A stretch of DNA of 49,670 nt from assembly GCA_035581425.1 (NCBI GenBank), contig DATJVP010000068.1, forward strand, positions 1-49,670, given 5' to 3'. The translations under genes were made by a program, and so were the position numbers. The stretch is from DASZHJ01 sp035581425. Its GTDB lineage: Bacteria > Pseudomonadota > Alphaproteobacteria > ATCC43930 > CGMCC-115725. Under the pieces are notes generated by a model. It was not told where the DNA came from and did no database searches. It saw only the letters and a list, made by a program, of their open reading frames with translations. This document shows positions 1-8,896 of this stretch, piece after piece (positions within the stretch are counted from its first letter, which is position 1; each line of letters opens with the position of its first letter).

Positions 1-1
1 G

Positions 2-613
2 AGCGTGGGCGTGCCCCGCACCCTCTTCGCTGCCGATCCCGCGCTCGATCCGGAGATGCGCGCCGCGGTCGAGACGGCGATCGCCGAGCTCGGCGCGCTC
101 GGCGCCCGCGTCGAGGAGGTTCCTCTGTCGCCGCTCGACGACTATCACGCGGCCTGCACGGTGATCCTGCTCAGCGAGGCCTATGCCGTGCACGAGGCGA
201 TGCTCAAGGCGCGCTGGCGCGATTACGGCGCGATCTTCCGCCAGCGCGTCATGAGCGCCGCGACGATCTCCGGCAGCGACTATGTGCAGGCGATGCGGCT
301 GCGGCAGAAGCTCGCGCTGGAGCTCGATGCCGCGCTCGGCCGCCACACCGTCCTCGCCTTTCCCAGCGTCTTCGCGCCGGCGGGTCCAATCGAGTCGGTG
401 CCAGGCCTCGCCTTCCTCGAGAAGGCCGCGCTCACCACTCCCGCCAACGTTTCCGGCCATCCCGCCATGAGCGTTTGCTGCGGCTTCAGCAAGGCCGGAA
501 TGCCGCTGGGACTTCAGCTCGTGGGCCGCCGCTTCGACGAGGCGACGCTCCTCAAGGTCGGCGACGCCTACGAGCGCGCGACACCCTGGCGCGGACGCCG
601 CCCGGCGCTCTGA
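2..613 (+). CDS. Amidase, C-terminal part (cut by window start)
   Basis: This is the C-terminal ~203 residues of an amidase-signature (GatA/AtzF-like) hydrolase, an enzyme group that cleaves amide bonds with a Ser-cisSer-Lys triad. The triad and Gly/Ser-rich signature lie upstream of the window, so catalysis cannot be judged here. The visible part carries the late family pattern: a TTPANVSGHPAMSV segment followed by GMPLGLQLVGRRFDEATLL, the usual end of GatA-like proteins. The reading frame is open from base 2 to the TGA at 611-613. It points toward the convergent TPR gene 5 bp away. Its neighbours (molybdenum hydroxylase, MFS carrier, deacetylase) suggest a catabolic role for an amide or N-heterocycle, which is inference. 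Confidence 0.9.
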   Translation, partial: SVGVPRTLFAADPALDPEMRAAVETAIAELGALGARVEEVPLSPLDDYHAACTVILLSEAYAVHEAMLKARWRDYGAIFRQRVMSAATISGSDYVQAMRLRQKLALELDAALGRHTVLAFPSVFAPAGPIESVPGLAFLEKAALTTPANVSGHPAMSVCCGFSKAGMPLGLQLVGRRFDEATLLKVGDAYERATPWRGRRPAL

Positions 614-618
614 GGGGA

Positions 619-1674
619 TCAGCCCGGCGGCAGCTCCTTGCGCAGGCGCTCCGCGCGGACGGAGTCGAGGCCATCGAGCGTTGCGAGCTCGGCGCGCGCG
701 CCTGCGAGGTCGCCCGTGCGCGCGAGGGCGATGCCCAGGCAATGATGCGCATGCGCATCCTTGGGATCGAGCGCGATCGCGCGCCGCAGCGTCGCGGTGG
801 CGCCGAGGAGCCTGCCCTCGTGCAGCAGCACGTTGCCGAGCTCGCCGTGATAGAGCGCGTTCTCGGGTGCGAGCGCGATCGCGCTCTCGAGCGCTTCGGC
901 CGATTCCCTGAGCCGTCCCTGGGCGAAGAGGAAGGAGCTCAGCCAATTTCGGAGCGACGGATTCTCGGGATCGAGCCGCACCGCCTCCTGGGCGGCGGAG
1001 ACCGCCGCTGCGAGATCGCCCTTGGCCTCATGCGCGCGCGCCTCGGCAAGCCGCGTCTGGGCGTCCTGAAGCCGGTTCGCCACGGCCTTCTGCTTCGCGT
1101 CGCCTGAGGCGACGGCCGCCCAGCGCGCGCGGATCTCCAGGAGCGCCCTTTGGATCGAGGCGACGCTCTCGGCGAAGACATAGCGCTCGACCCGGAGTCT
1201 GCCGCCGCCGACGAGATAGATGCGCAGCTCCTGGGAGCTTGGGATGCCGTTGATGCGGCTCGTGTAGTGCACGATCTTCTCGATGTCCTCCCAGCGGGAC
1301 CGCCAGGTGCCGCGCCGATACCGTCCCCACCAGCGCCGCCTGGGCATGCAAATCTCGACCCCCGAGATGCCCCCGCGAATGTAATAGCCGCGGTCGAAGG
1401 CGCTGAGGATCCGCCCGATCGCGCCCGGCAGGATGAGGAGAGCGACGAGGCCGAAGGCCGCGCCGACCAAAGGCAGCGCCGGCACCATCTCCTCGGTCGA
1501 GCGGTCGCTTGGAAGCGCGCCGCGCTCGGTGAGGTAGATGTAGAAAAGCACCACGCAGACCGTGAGGAAGACGCCGCCGAAGATGAGCCGCCCCAGCCCC
1601 GCGAGAAAGACGCGGACGGGCGCGTAGTGCGCGACCTCCACCATGTCGGAATCGCCGTTCGCGGCGGCGTTCAT
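619..1674 (-). CDS. Membrane-anchored TPR-repeat protein
   Basis: A 351-residue protein of unknown specific role. Two hydrophobic helices (about residues 24-47 and 65-87) place the N-terminus in the membrane. Residues ~90-165 form a basic, Trp-rich segment with short beta-like stretches resembling bacterial PH-type domains seen after a TM pair; this is impression, not a match. From ~195 to 345 there are tetratricopeptide-like repeats with recurrent motifs such as AVRLDPENPSLRNW, AIALAPENALYHGELG and AIALDPKDAHAHHCLG, which normally mediate protein-protein contacts. The ATG at 1674 follows a GGAGGG ribosome site. It is convergent with the amidase and divergent from the iorA-like gene. Confidence 0.8.
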   Translation of the reverse strand: MNAAANGDSDMVEVAHYAPVRVFLAGLGRLIFGGVFLTVCVVLFYIYLTERGALPSDRSTEEMVPALPLVGAAFGLVALLILPGAIGRILSAFDRGYYIRGGISGVEICMPRRRWWGRYRRGTWRSRWEDIEKIVHYTSRINGIPSSQELRIYLVGGGRLRVERYVFAESVASIQRALLEIRARWAAVASGDAKQKAVANRLQDAQTRLAEARAHEAKGDLAAAVSAAQEAVRLDPENPSLRNWLSSFLFAQGRLRESAEALESAIALAPENALYHGELGNVLLHEGRLLGATATLRRAIALDPKDAHAHHCLGIALARTGDLAGARAELATLDGLDSVRAERLRKELPPG

Positions 1675-1816
1675 GCTCTGCCCTCCGAATCGAGACTGCC
1701 CAGAATTCTACCATCTCCGCGGCCCGCTTCTCGACGGACCTTCACATCCGCGTGCACCGGCTTGTCCGGCGCCGCCGAGGCGCTAGAGTCGGCTCCGGCT
1801 GGCGAAGGAGTGAGCG

Positions 1817-2281
1817 ATGGCAGCCTATGGCATCCGCGTCAACGGTCGGATGGAGACGGTCGAGAGCTGGGATCCCGATCAACCCTTGCTCTATCTCCTG
1901 CGCAACGCGCTCGAGCTCAACGGCCCGAAATTCGGCTGCGGGCTTGCTCAGTGCGGCGCCTGCACGGTGCTCGTGGACGGAGAGGCGCAGCGCTCTTGCT
2001 CGCTCCCCGTGAGTGCCGTCGCCGGCAAATCCGTGACGACGATCGAAGGACTCGGCACGCCCGATAAGCCTGATCGCGTACAGGCCGCCTTCATCGCGGA
2101 GCAGGCCGCGCAATGCGGCTACTGCACCAATGGCATGGTGATGACGGCGAAAGCGCTGCTCGCGAATACGCCGCGCCCCACCGCCGAGCAGGTGAAGGAG
2201 GCTCTCGCCGACAATCTCTGCCGCTGCGGCACGCACACGCGGATCCTCCGCGCCGTGCTCCGCGCGGCGAGCGCCGGCTGA
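1817..2281 (+). CDS. Molybdenum hydroxylase small subunit, two [2Fe-2S] clusters (IorA-like)
   Basis: The electron-transfer subunit of a xanthine-oxidase-family hydroxylase of the isoquinoline 1-oxidoreductase type. The plant-ferredoxin-like N-terminal domain has cluster ligands C41, C46, C49 and C61 (FGCGLAQCGACTVLV). The helical C-terminal domain has C100, C103, C135 and C137 (QCGYCTNGM, LCRCGTH). At 154 residues it is full length for the family. It moves electrons from the molybdopterin site to an external acceptor. The ATG is preceded by AAGGAG. The large subunit begins 11 bp downstream, so the two are co-transcribed. No FAD subunit is present, as expected for IorAB enzymes. The substrate cannot be read from the sequence. 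Confidence 0.93.
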   Translation: MAAYGIRVNGRMETVESWDPDQPLLYLLRNALELNGPKFGCGLAQCGACTVLVDGEAQRSCSLPVSAVAGKSVTTIEGLGTPDKPDRVQAAFIAEQAAQCGYCTNGMVMTAKALLANTPRPTAEQVKEALADNLCRCGTHTRILRAVLRAASAG

Positions 2282-2292
2282 GGAGGCCCAGC

Positions 2293-4500
2293 ATGAGCGC
2301 GATCTCCGCACTCTCGCGCCGCGACCTCCTGAGGGCGGGCGGCGCCATCGTCGTGAGCTTCTCCCTGCCGGCAGCCGCACGCGGACAGGCATTGCCCGCG
2401 CCCGGAAAGACGCTCGACGGCGGCGAAGTCGACGGCTTCCTCGCGGTGCAACAGGACGGCAGCGTCACGATTTACAGCGGCAAGGTCGATCTCGGCACCG
2501 GCTATCGCATTGCAGTCCGCCAGATGGTGGCGGAGGAACTCGATATTGCCGTCGGCGGCATCGCGCTCATCGAGGGCGACACGGCGCTGACGCCGGACCA
2601 AGGCCCGACCGCCGGGAGTACCGGAATCACCCGCGGCGCGGTCCCGATTCGTCAGGCGGCGGCGACCGCACGCAAGGAGCTGCTGCGCTTGGCGGCCGAG
2701 CATTTCAACACGACGCCGGACAATCTGCGTGTCGACGACGGTGTCTTCTCGATGATGCGTACGCGCGGGACGCTGCCGCCGCGCAGCTTCGGCGATCTCG
2801 TGGGCGGCAAGCGTTTCTCGCTCAAGGTCGACGCCAAGGCGCCGCTCAAGGATCCGAAGACCTATGCGGTCGTGGGCAAGCCGCTGCCGCGGCCAGACCT
2901 GCCGGGAAAGGCGACGGGCCGGCACCTCTACGTGCACGATTTCAAGCTGCCGGGCATGTTGCATGGCCGTGTCGTCCATCCGCCGGCGCTGGGAGCAAGG
3001 CTCCTCTCGGCGGACGAGGCCTCCATCGCGGCGATCCCCGGCGCCCGCGTCCTACGCAAGGAGAGTTTCCTCGGTGTCGTTGCCGCGGATGAATGGGCGG
3101 CGGTGCGCGCCGCGCGCGAGCTCAAGACGAGCTGGGGCCCAGGCACGGGCCTTCCGGGGAACGCGGAGCTGCCGCGTCTCGTGCGCGAAAGCGCTGTCGC
3201 GGAGGAGGCGTTGGAGAGCCACGGCGATGCGCCCGCGGAGCTCGCCAAGGCAGCGTCGGTGCTGAGTGCCCGCTACTACTGGCCGCCGCAGAGCCACGCC
3301 TCGATGGGTCCCTCCTGCGCGGTCGCGGACGTCCGCGCGGACGGTGCCACGATCTGGACAGCCTCCCAGGCGACGCACAAATATTGGCCGCATTTCGCGA
3401 GCTTCCTCGGCCTGCCGAAGGAGAAGGTGCGTCTCGTCTATCTCGATGGCGCCGGCTGCTACGGCATGAACGGCCACGACGACGCTGCGGCGGATGCGGC
3501 GCTGCTCTCGCAGATGGCGGGCGCGCCCGTCCGCGTGCAGTGGATGCGCGCGGACGAGCATGGCTGGGATCCCAAGGGACCGCCGCAGCTCCTGGAGCTG
3601 AAGGCGGCTCTCGGGCCCGACAATCGCATCGCCGCCTGGCAGGCGGAGATGTGGTTGCCGCAGGCGACGAAGGGCCTGCCGAACATTCCCTTGATCTCGC
3701 CCACGCTCGCGGGGCTGCAGCAGCCGCAGGGACTGGCTACGGGACTCATCACCCAGGACGCCACTCCCGCCTATGCGGTGCCGAACGCGCGCGTCGTCGT
3801 GCACTGGCTCAAGGATACACCGCTCCGGCCGTCCAACATCCGCGCGCCCGGCAAAGTCGCCAATACTTTTGCGGTCGAGAGCCTCGTCGACGAACTCGCG
3901 GTTGCGGCGGGGATGGACGCGCTGGCCTTCCGCCTCGCGCATTTGAGCGACCCCCGCGGCATCGAGGTGGTGAAGCGCGTGGAAGCCCTGATGAAGTGGG
4001 AGCCGCGCGTCGGCCCCAATCGCGGCGGTACGGGCAAGGGCCGCGGCATCGCCTATATCCAGTACAAGCACGCCGAGAACTATGTCGCGCTCGGCATGGA
4101 GGTCACGGTCGACCGTGACTCCGGCGCGGTCAAGGTGGCGCGCGTCGTCTGCGCGCATGATTGCGGGCTCGTCATCAATCCCGACGGAGTCCGGAACCAG
4201 GTCGAGGGCGGCATCATCCAGACCTTGAGCCGCGCGCTCTTCGAGGAGGTGACTTTCGACCGCGAGCGCGTGACGAGCGTCGACTGGGTGAGCTATCCGA
4301 TCCTGCGCTTCCCCGACGCGCCGGAGGTGATCGTCGATCTCGTGGACCATCCGGAGTTGCCGCCGATGGGGGCGGGAGAGGCCGCGACCGCGCCGGTGGC
4401 GGCGGCCCTCGCCAACGCGATCTTCGACGCGACGGGCGCTCGGCTACGCGAAGTGCCGATGACGCCTGAGCGCGTCAAGGCTGCAATGCAGCACGCCTGA
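2293..4500 (+). CDS. Molybdenum hydroxylase large subunit, molybdopterin-binding (IorB-like)
   Basis: The catalytic subunit (735 residues) of a xanthine-oxidase-family hydroxylase, likely hydroxylating an N-heterocycle or oxidising an aldehyde. It opens with a twin-arginine leader, SRRDLLRAGGAIVVSFSL, so the folded enzyme is probably exported to the periplasm with its small subunit, as in IorB and related enzymes. The molybdopterin region shows the two-domain arrangement with a late PPMGAGEAATAPVAAALA segment; the Glu in GAGEA matches the conserved catalytic Glu of the family. The start at 2293 follows GAGGAGG with good spacing; an open frame extends upstream inside iorA but is not needed. 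The 3' end lies 5 bp from the convergent MFS gene. The closest family members are aldehyde or isoquinoline oxidoreductases. Confidence 0.92.
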   Translation: MSAISALSRRDLLRAGGAIVVSFSLPAAARGQALPAPGKTLDGGEVDGFLAVQQDGSVTIYSGKVDLGTGYRIAVRQMVAEELDIAVGGIALIEGDTALTPDQGPTAGSTGITRGAVPIRQAAATARKELLRLAAEHFNTTPDNLRVDDGVFSMMRTRGTLPPRSFGDLVGGKRFSLKVDAKAPLKDPKTYAVVGKPLPRPDLPGKATGRHLYVHDFKLPGMLHGRVVHPPALGARLLSADEASIAAIPGARVLRKESFLGVVAADEWAAVRAARELKTSWGPGTGLPGNAELPRLVRESAVAEEALESHGDAPAELAKAASVLSARYYWPPQSHASMGPSCAVADVRADGATIWTASQATHKYWPHFASFLGLPKEKVRLVYLDGAGCYGMNGHDDAAADAALLSQMAGAPVRVQWMRADEHGWDPKGPPQLLELKAALGPDNRIAAWQAEMWLPQATKGLPNIPLISPTLAGLQQPQGLATGLITQDATPAYAVPNARVVVHWLKDTPLRPSNIRAPGKVANTFAVESLVDELAVAAGMDALAFRLAHLSDPRGIEVVKRVEALMKWEPRVGPNRGGTGKGRGIAYIQYKHAENYVALGMEVTVDRDSGAVKVARVVCAHDCGLVINPDGVRNQVEGGIIQTLSRALFEEVTFDRERVTSVDWVSYPILRFPDAPEVIVDLVDHPELPPMGAGEAATAPVAAALANAIFDATGARLREVPMTPERVKAAMQHA

Positions 4501-4505
4501 GACGC

Positions 4506-5846
4506 TCACTCGCCTCGCGCGAGCCTCGTGCGGCTCATGAAGAGCATGCCGGCGGTCGCAATCGCCGCGGGCACGGCGACCACGAGGAAAAGCCGGTTGG
4601 GGCTCCAGCCCATGGAAATGAGCTCGCCGCCGATAAAGGGCCCGACGATCGAGCCGATGCGCCCGATGCCGAGCCCCCAGCTCACGCCGGTGGAGCGGAC
4701 GTCGGTCGGGTAGAGCCGCGCCGCGAGCGCGTTGATCCCATTTTGTGCGCCGACGACGGTGACGCCCGTGAGAAAAATCGAGACCACCAGACTCGGCAGG
4801 GAGGCGCCGGCATAGGCCACGCCGACGATGCAGAAGACCGCCGCCCCGAATGCCGCGACGATGAGCCGATAGGGCTCGCTGCGGTCCGTGAGGATCCCCA
4901 CAACGATGCCGCCGATGGCGCCACCGCTGTTGAAGAGCGCGGCCGTCAGGATCGAGTGCTGGGCCGAGAGACCCACTTGCCCCAGAAGTTGCGGCAGCCA
5001 GGTCACGAAGAAATAGATGATGAGCAGATTCATGAAGAAGGCGAGCCAGAGCAGCAGCGTCCCCATGGCGCGCCCGTCGCGGAAGAGATGCTGCACCGGC
5101 AGGCCCTTGAGCTCGACCTCCGGGAGTGTGTAGTTCGCATCGGGCCGCAGCGCCGGATCGGGCGCGATCCGCCCGAGGGTCGCTGCGATGCGCGCGCCGC
5201 TCTGCCGCTGCGCCACCAGGAAGCGCACGGATTCCGGAAGCAGCAACAGCGCGAAGGGCAGCAACACCAGCGGCGCGATCCCGCCGGCGTAAAAGACGCT
5301 CGGCCAGCCATAGGGCTCGATGAGCGCCGCGCTCACGAGGCCCGCCGCGACATTGCCGACGGGAAATCCCGCGAACATCACCGTGATGAGCGTCGTGCGC
5401 AAACGGTGCGGCGAGTATTCCGCGGTGAGCGAGATCGTGTTGGGCATCGAGCCGCCGAGCCCGAGGCCCGTGAGGAAGCGGAATAGGCTCAGCGACGCGA
5501 TGTCCGTCGCCTGCGCGGTCACGATGCTGAAGACCCCGAAGATCAGGACCGAGGCCAGCATCACGCTCTTGCGCCCCAGGCGGTCGGCCAAGGGACCTCC
5601 GGCGAGCGCGCCGAGCGTCAGGCCGACGAGGCCCCAGAAGACCGCCCATTTGAAGGTGGCGCCGATCGCCGGCCCCTGGATGCCCCACGACTTCGCGATC
5701 GCGGGAATGACATAGCCGATGACCTGCGCGTCGAATCCGTCGAGCATCGCGACAAGGCCGCAGATGAGGATCGTGGCGATTTGGAACGACCCGACCTTGT
5801 GCCGGTCGATGAACTCCGAGACGTCGATCTCGCGCGCCAACGCCAT
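4506..5846 (-). CDS. MFS transporter, aromatic acid:H+ symporter (AAHS) type
   Basis: A 446-residue inner-membrane carrier with 12 predicted helices. Near the N-terminus it has the AAHS signature around MLDGFDAQVIGYVIPAIA, where the Asp of the GFD motif is needed for transport in PcaK/BenK-type carriers, and the MFS loop 2-3 motif GPLADRLGRKSVML. Family members import protocatechuate, 4-hydroxybenzoate, benzoate or related acids with protons. It sits between the Mo hydroxylase and a deacetylase-like hydrolase on the opposite strand from the hydroxylase, consistent with import of the substrate handled by these enzymes; that link is inferred from position only. Confidence 0.9.
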   Translation of the reverse strand: MALAREIDVSEFIDRHKVGSFQIATILICGLVAMLDGFDAQVIGYVIPAIAKSWGIQGPAIGATFKWAVFWGLVGLTLGALAGGPLADRLGRKSVMLASVLIFGVFSIVTAQATDIASLSLFRFLTGLGLGGSMPNTISLTAEYSPHRLRTTLITVMFAGFPVGNVAAGLVSAALIEPYGWPSVFYAGGIAPLVLLPFALLLLPESVRFLVAQRQSGARIAATLGRIAPDPALRPDANYTLPEVELKGLPVQHLFRDGRAMGTLLLWLAFFMNLLIIYFFVTWLPQLLGQVGLSAQHSILTAALFNSGGAIGGIVVGILTDRSEPYRLIVAAFGAAVFCIVGVAYAGASLPSLVVSIFLTGVTVVGAQNGINALAARLYPTDVRSTGVSWGLGIGRIGSIVGPFIGGELISMGWSPNRLFLVVAVPAAIATAGMLFMSRTRLARGE

Positions 5847-5938
5847 GTCTTCCCCCCGCGATGGGCGCCGTTCTTCGGGCGCCTTATGGAGCGGACTTTT
5901 TCACGGGGTGTGGGCTCGCGCAAGCGCGGTGTCGCCGC

Positions 5939-6781
5939 TCAGGTCCGGGGCGGGGGCGCGGTCTTCAACCATTCCTTGGCGACGCTCTCCATGGTGCGGA
6001 AGACCGCGCCCCGCGCGAGCAGCTTCTCGATCAAGCGCTCCAGCATCAGCATGCGGTGACCGCGGCCGATCACGTAGGGGTGGCAGGTGTAAGTGAGCAC
6101 ACCCCAATCCGCGATCCGCGTCATGTAGTCGAAATCGTCGTACCAGTTCTGCAGCACGCCCTCCGCGGATTTGAGTCCGGGCGCCAGCATGGTCGGCATC
6201 CGCATGTATTCGAAATGCGGATGGTCGTCGGTGGACCAGCTTATCGGCATCTCCACGAGTTCGGTCTCCGGCCCGAATTTCGCGGGCCGTTCGAGCTCGA
6301 TCTCGTCGCCCGTGCGGCAGCGATAGGGGAGGTAGTCGTGCCCCATGAGGCTGCTCTCGTAGAGGAAGCCGTGGTTCAGCAGTAGCCCGATCGTATGCGG
6401 GCTCAGGTCCCAGGAGGGCGAGCGGTAGCCGCGCGCGGCTTCGCCCGTCAGCATGCGGATCGCCTCGTTGCCGCGCGCGAGGTTCCAATCCTCCTGCTCG
6501 CGGGAGAGGCTCGCAGGCGGGACGTGAGTCCAGCCGTGATGCGCGATCTCGTGCCCGGCCTCGAAAACGCGTCGGCAGGCGTCGGTGAAGGTCTCGATCG
6601 TGTGTCCGGGGATGAACCAGGTGCTGGAGATATTGTACTTGCGGAGCAGCGCCAGGATGCGCTCGGAGGCGACGACTCCGAACTCGCCGCGAGAGATCGG
6701 CGTCGGCGTGGTGAAGCCGCGGGCGATGAAGCCCGAGACCGCGTCGAAGTCGAAGGTGAGACAGACGTACTGCGTGGCCAT
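5939..6781 (-). CDS. Polysaccharide-deacetylase-fold hydrolase (PuuE/PgdA-like)
   Basis: A 280-residue NodB-homology hydrolase. The metal-site motifs are visible: an Asp pair in LTFDFDAVSGF (residues ~8-18), the double-His region AHHGWTH, and RSPSWDLS later on. This pattern (with the long insert ending in WSTDDHPHFEYMRMP) is that of the group containing Helicobacter PgdA, allantoinase PuuE and cyclic-imide hydrolases, rather than chitooligosaccharide deacetylases. There is no signal peptide, so it probably acts in the cytoplasm. Given the amidase, Mo hydroxylase and MFS carrier beside it, hydrolysis of a cyclic imide or ureide is as likely as sugar deacetylation. The ATG at 6781 follows GGGAG. 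Confidence 0.85.
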   Translation of the reverse strand: MATQYVCLTFDFDAVSGFIARGFTTPTPISRGEFGVVASERILALLRKYNISSTWFIPGHTIETFTDACRRVFEAGHEIAHHGWTHVPPASLSREQEDWNLARGNEAIRMLTGEAARGYRSPSWDLSPHTIGLLLNHGFLYESSLMGHDYLPYRCRTGDEIELERPAKFGPETELVEMPISWSTDDHPHFEYMRMPTMLAPGLKSAEGVLQNWYDDFDYMTRIADWGVLTYTCHPYVIGRGHRMLMLERLIEKLLARGAVFRTMESVAKEWLKTAPPPRT

Positions 6782-7035
6782 CGGCTGCTCCCGGCTGCTA
6801 CTCGCGGAAGCTTAGCCGCCGTCGCGGCACTTCGAAAGCGGTGCCGCCGAAACCAGTCCCTCGGCTGCGGCGTCGCCGTCGTGCGCGAGAAAACCATTCA
6901 CCCGGGGCTCACACCGCGGATATAGTCGTTCGGCATCCTGCGAGCTCTGCATTGCGCAGCAAATTCAGCCGCTTCTGACCCTTCCCGCCGTCGCCGGCCA
7001 CCCCCGGCATTCGAAGGGTCCGCGAAGAGGGGCTC

Positions 7036-7803
7036 ATGATCGTCATCGTCGACCGACCGCTGCTCGTCCTCGTTATTGCGCTCCTCTCGCAGTGGCTCGC
7101 CGCCTATCTCGGCGGCCTCTTGCGCAGAACCGTGGCGGAGCGGACCCCGGAGGAGCGCGATGGATACGACACCGTCAAGGCGGCGATCCTCACGCTGCTC
7201 GGCCTCGTCATCGGCTTCACCTTCTCGATGGCCGTCAGCCGCTACGATCAGCGCAAGAATTTCGAGGAGGCGGAAGCGAACGCGATTGGGACCGAATACC
7301 TTCGCGCGGATCTACTGCCCTCCGCCGACGCAGCCCGCGTGCGCGACCTCCTTCGCAGTTACCTCAAGGCGCGCATCGAGGCCTACGAGACACGCGACCT
7401 CCCCGCGGCGACCCGAATCAACGTCGAGATTGCAAAGCTGGAGGGGCAGCTTTGGTCCGCGATCCTGCCCGCGACGACAGCGCAGCCGACGCCCGTCTCG
7501 GCCCTCGTCATCGCCGGCATGAACGACGTCCTGAACTCGCAGGGATATACGCAGGCGTCCTGGTGGAACCGCATCCCCATCGAGGGATGGCTGCTCATGC
7601 TGGCGATCGCGCTCGCCTGCAATATGCTGCTCGGATTCGGCTACGGCAGTCGGCCCAGGAACGCCGGCCTGCTGACGATTTTGCCGATCGTCGTCTCGAT
7701 CTCGTTCTTCCTCATCGCCGACATCGATAGCCCGCAATTCGGCTTGGTTCGCGTGAAGCCGATCAACCTGATGGTGCTGTCGGACTCGATGAGGCCGCAA
7801 TAG
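7036..7803 (+). CDS. DUF4239 / bestrophin-like-domain membrane protein
   Basis: A 255-residue inner-membrane protein of unknown function. Helices are predicted at about residues 5-27, 47-68, 188-206 and 212-232, with a soluble central region (~75-180). The ERDGYDTVKAAILTLLGLVI segment and the FSMAVSRYDQRKNFEEAEANAIG stretch after it, where a membrane helix leads into an acidic helix, are typical of DUF4239 proteins, annotated as bestrophin-like. The ATG at 7036 follows AGAGGGG. A 118-residue membrane protein begins 37 bp downstream and may be co-expressed. Confidence 0.8.
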   Translation: MIVIVDRPLLVLVIALLSQWLAAYLGGLLRRTVAERTPEERDGYDTVKAAILTLLGLVIGFTFSMAVSRYDQRKNFEEAEANAIGTEYLRADLLPSADAARVRDLLRSYLKARIEAYETRDLPAATRINVEIAKLEGQLWSAILPATTAQPTPVSALVIAGMNDVLNSQGYTQASWWNRIPIEGWLLMLAIALACNMLLGFGYGSRPRNAGLLTILPIVVSISFFLIADIDSPQFGLVRVKPINLMVLSDSMRPQ

Positions 7804-7840
7804 ACTGAACTGCGATGCCGAATGAACTGGCGAGAACGCC

Positions 7841-8197
7841 GTGAGGAGAAGCAAGCCCAGCCCGCAGCGCGAGCGCCCGAGGGTTCCGCTGCCCCAGGGC
7901 TATCGGCCCGCGGTCGTCACAGCGATCACGGTCGTGCTGGGGTTCTCGCTCCTGTTCCTGCGCTACTGGAACTTCGAACTTCCGGGCGCCTGGAGTCCGG
8001 CCTCGGTGATCGCGGCGATCCTGCTGGCGCTGGCGATCGTCTTCGAGATCGTCTCGCTCTGGCGCTCGCTTCAGGTGAAGGACGACGACGAGCAGGAATA
8101 CGCCAAAACGCTGCGCTGGTTTCTGGCGGCCTGCATTTTGCTGCTACTGAGCTTGCTCGTCTCGACGATGTCCTACTATCACATCCTCAATTTCTGA
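7841..8197 (+). CDS. Small three-helix membrane protein, unknown function
   Basis: A 118-residue protein I do not recognise. A basic, Pro-rich N-terminus (residues 1-22) is followed by three strongly hydrophobic helices near residues 25-44, 53-74 and 92-114, separated by an acidic loop KDDDEQEYAK. It starts with GTG and has no strong ribosome site, which suggests translation following the DUF4239 gene that ends 37 bp upstream. It is convergent with the hcp gene, 12 bp apart. Confidence 0.65.
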   Translation: MRRSKPSPQRERPRVPLPQGYRPAVVTAITVVLGFSLLFLRYWNFELPGAWSPASVIAAILLALAIVFEIVSLWRSLQVKDDDEQEYAKTLRWFLAACILLLLSLLVSTMSYYHILNF

Positions 8198-8209
8198 GGC
8201 GGCAGCGAG

Positions 8210-8716
8210 TTACGTCGTGCGCACCCAGTCGTCGAGGAACTCCGTGTTCCCGTCGGCGTCGAAGACATCGACTTGCTGGAAAGTGAAGGACCAGGCTTCG
8301 AGCTCTCCGCTCGCGTCCCAGGACGCGCTCTTCCCGCCCGCGGCCAAGGCCTCGGGCCCGCCGGTGAAGCGAACGACGTCGGAGATCGTCGCATTCGTGA
8401 GCTTGACGGTCTGATAGACGTATTCCTGGCCGCTCGGGTTCGTGCGGAGGAACTGGAAGTTCACTTCCTGCAGTACTTCGTTCGTAGCGCAGGCCGTCAA
8501 TCCCTGTGGCGAGGCGGCGCCCCATTCCTTCACGACCTTGACGGGCTTCCACTGCCGCTTGCCGGTGGCTTGGCCCGAGGCGGGGTCGCGCGGGGATTCC
8601 AGCTCCATCGTGAAGTACCGCACGGGCATCCAGTTTTCGCGCCCTGCCTCCTTGGCTTCGCCCTTGAATGGTCCCTGCCGCGCACCTTTCACGGAGAAGA
8701 ACGCCGGGAATGCCAT
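8210..8716 (-). CDS. hcp: Hcp-family type VI secretion tube/effector protein (orphan)
   Basis: A 168-residue protein with Hcp family features. Hcp forms hexameric rings that stack into the inner tube of the type VI secretion system and is itself released. The diagnostic block is in the middle: GKRQWKPVKVVKEWGAASPQ, then ACATNEVLQEVNFQFLRT, then YVYQTVKLTNATISDVVRF. The start MAFPAFFSVKG at 8716 follows a strong AGGGAGGT site; the frame runs open far upstream but that part is antisense to the metallophosphoesterase. No TssB, TssC, ClpV or VgrG gene is in the window, so it is an orphan hcp or served by a system elsewhere. Confidence 0.82.
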   Translation of the reverse strand: MAFPAFFSVKGARQGPFKGEAKEAGRENWMPVRYFTMELESPRDPASGQATGKRQWKPVKVVKEWGAASPQGLTACATNEVLQEVNFQFLRTNPSGQEYVYQTVKLTNATISDVVRFTGGPEALAAGGKSASWDASGELEAWSFTFQQVDVFDADGNTEFLDDWVRTT

Positions 8717-8896
8717 GGTGGACCTCCCTTTTCGAGTGGAGCGAGGCCGCATTAGACCACGATCTCCGGGCGAGCTTGTGAGGCGCCCCATCGCCACGGC
8801 CGTCTCGCCGGCGATGCCACAGTTTGCACACAAAGCGGGTTCTCTCCCTGAAGCGGATATCGCGGCAGCCGCCGCCTGGTGTATCAAGCGAGGAGC

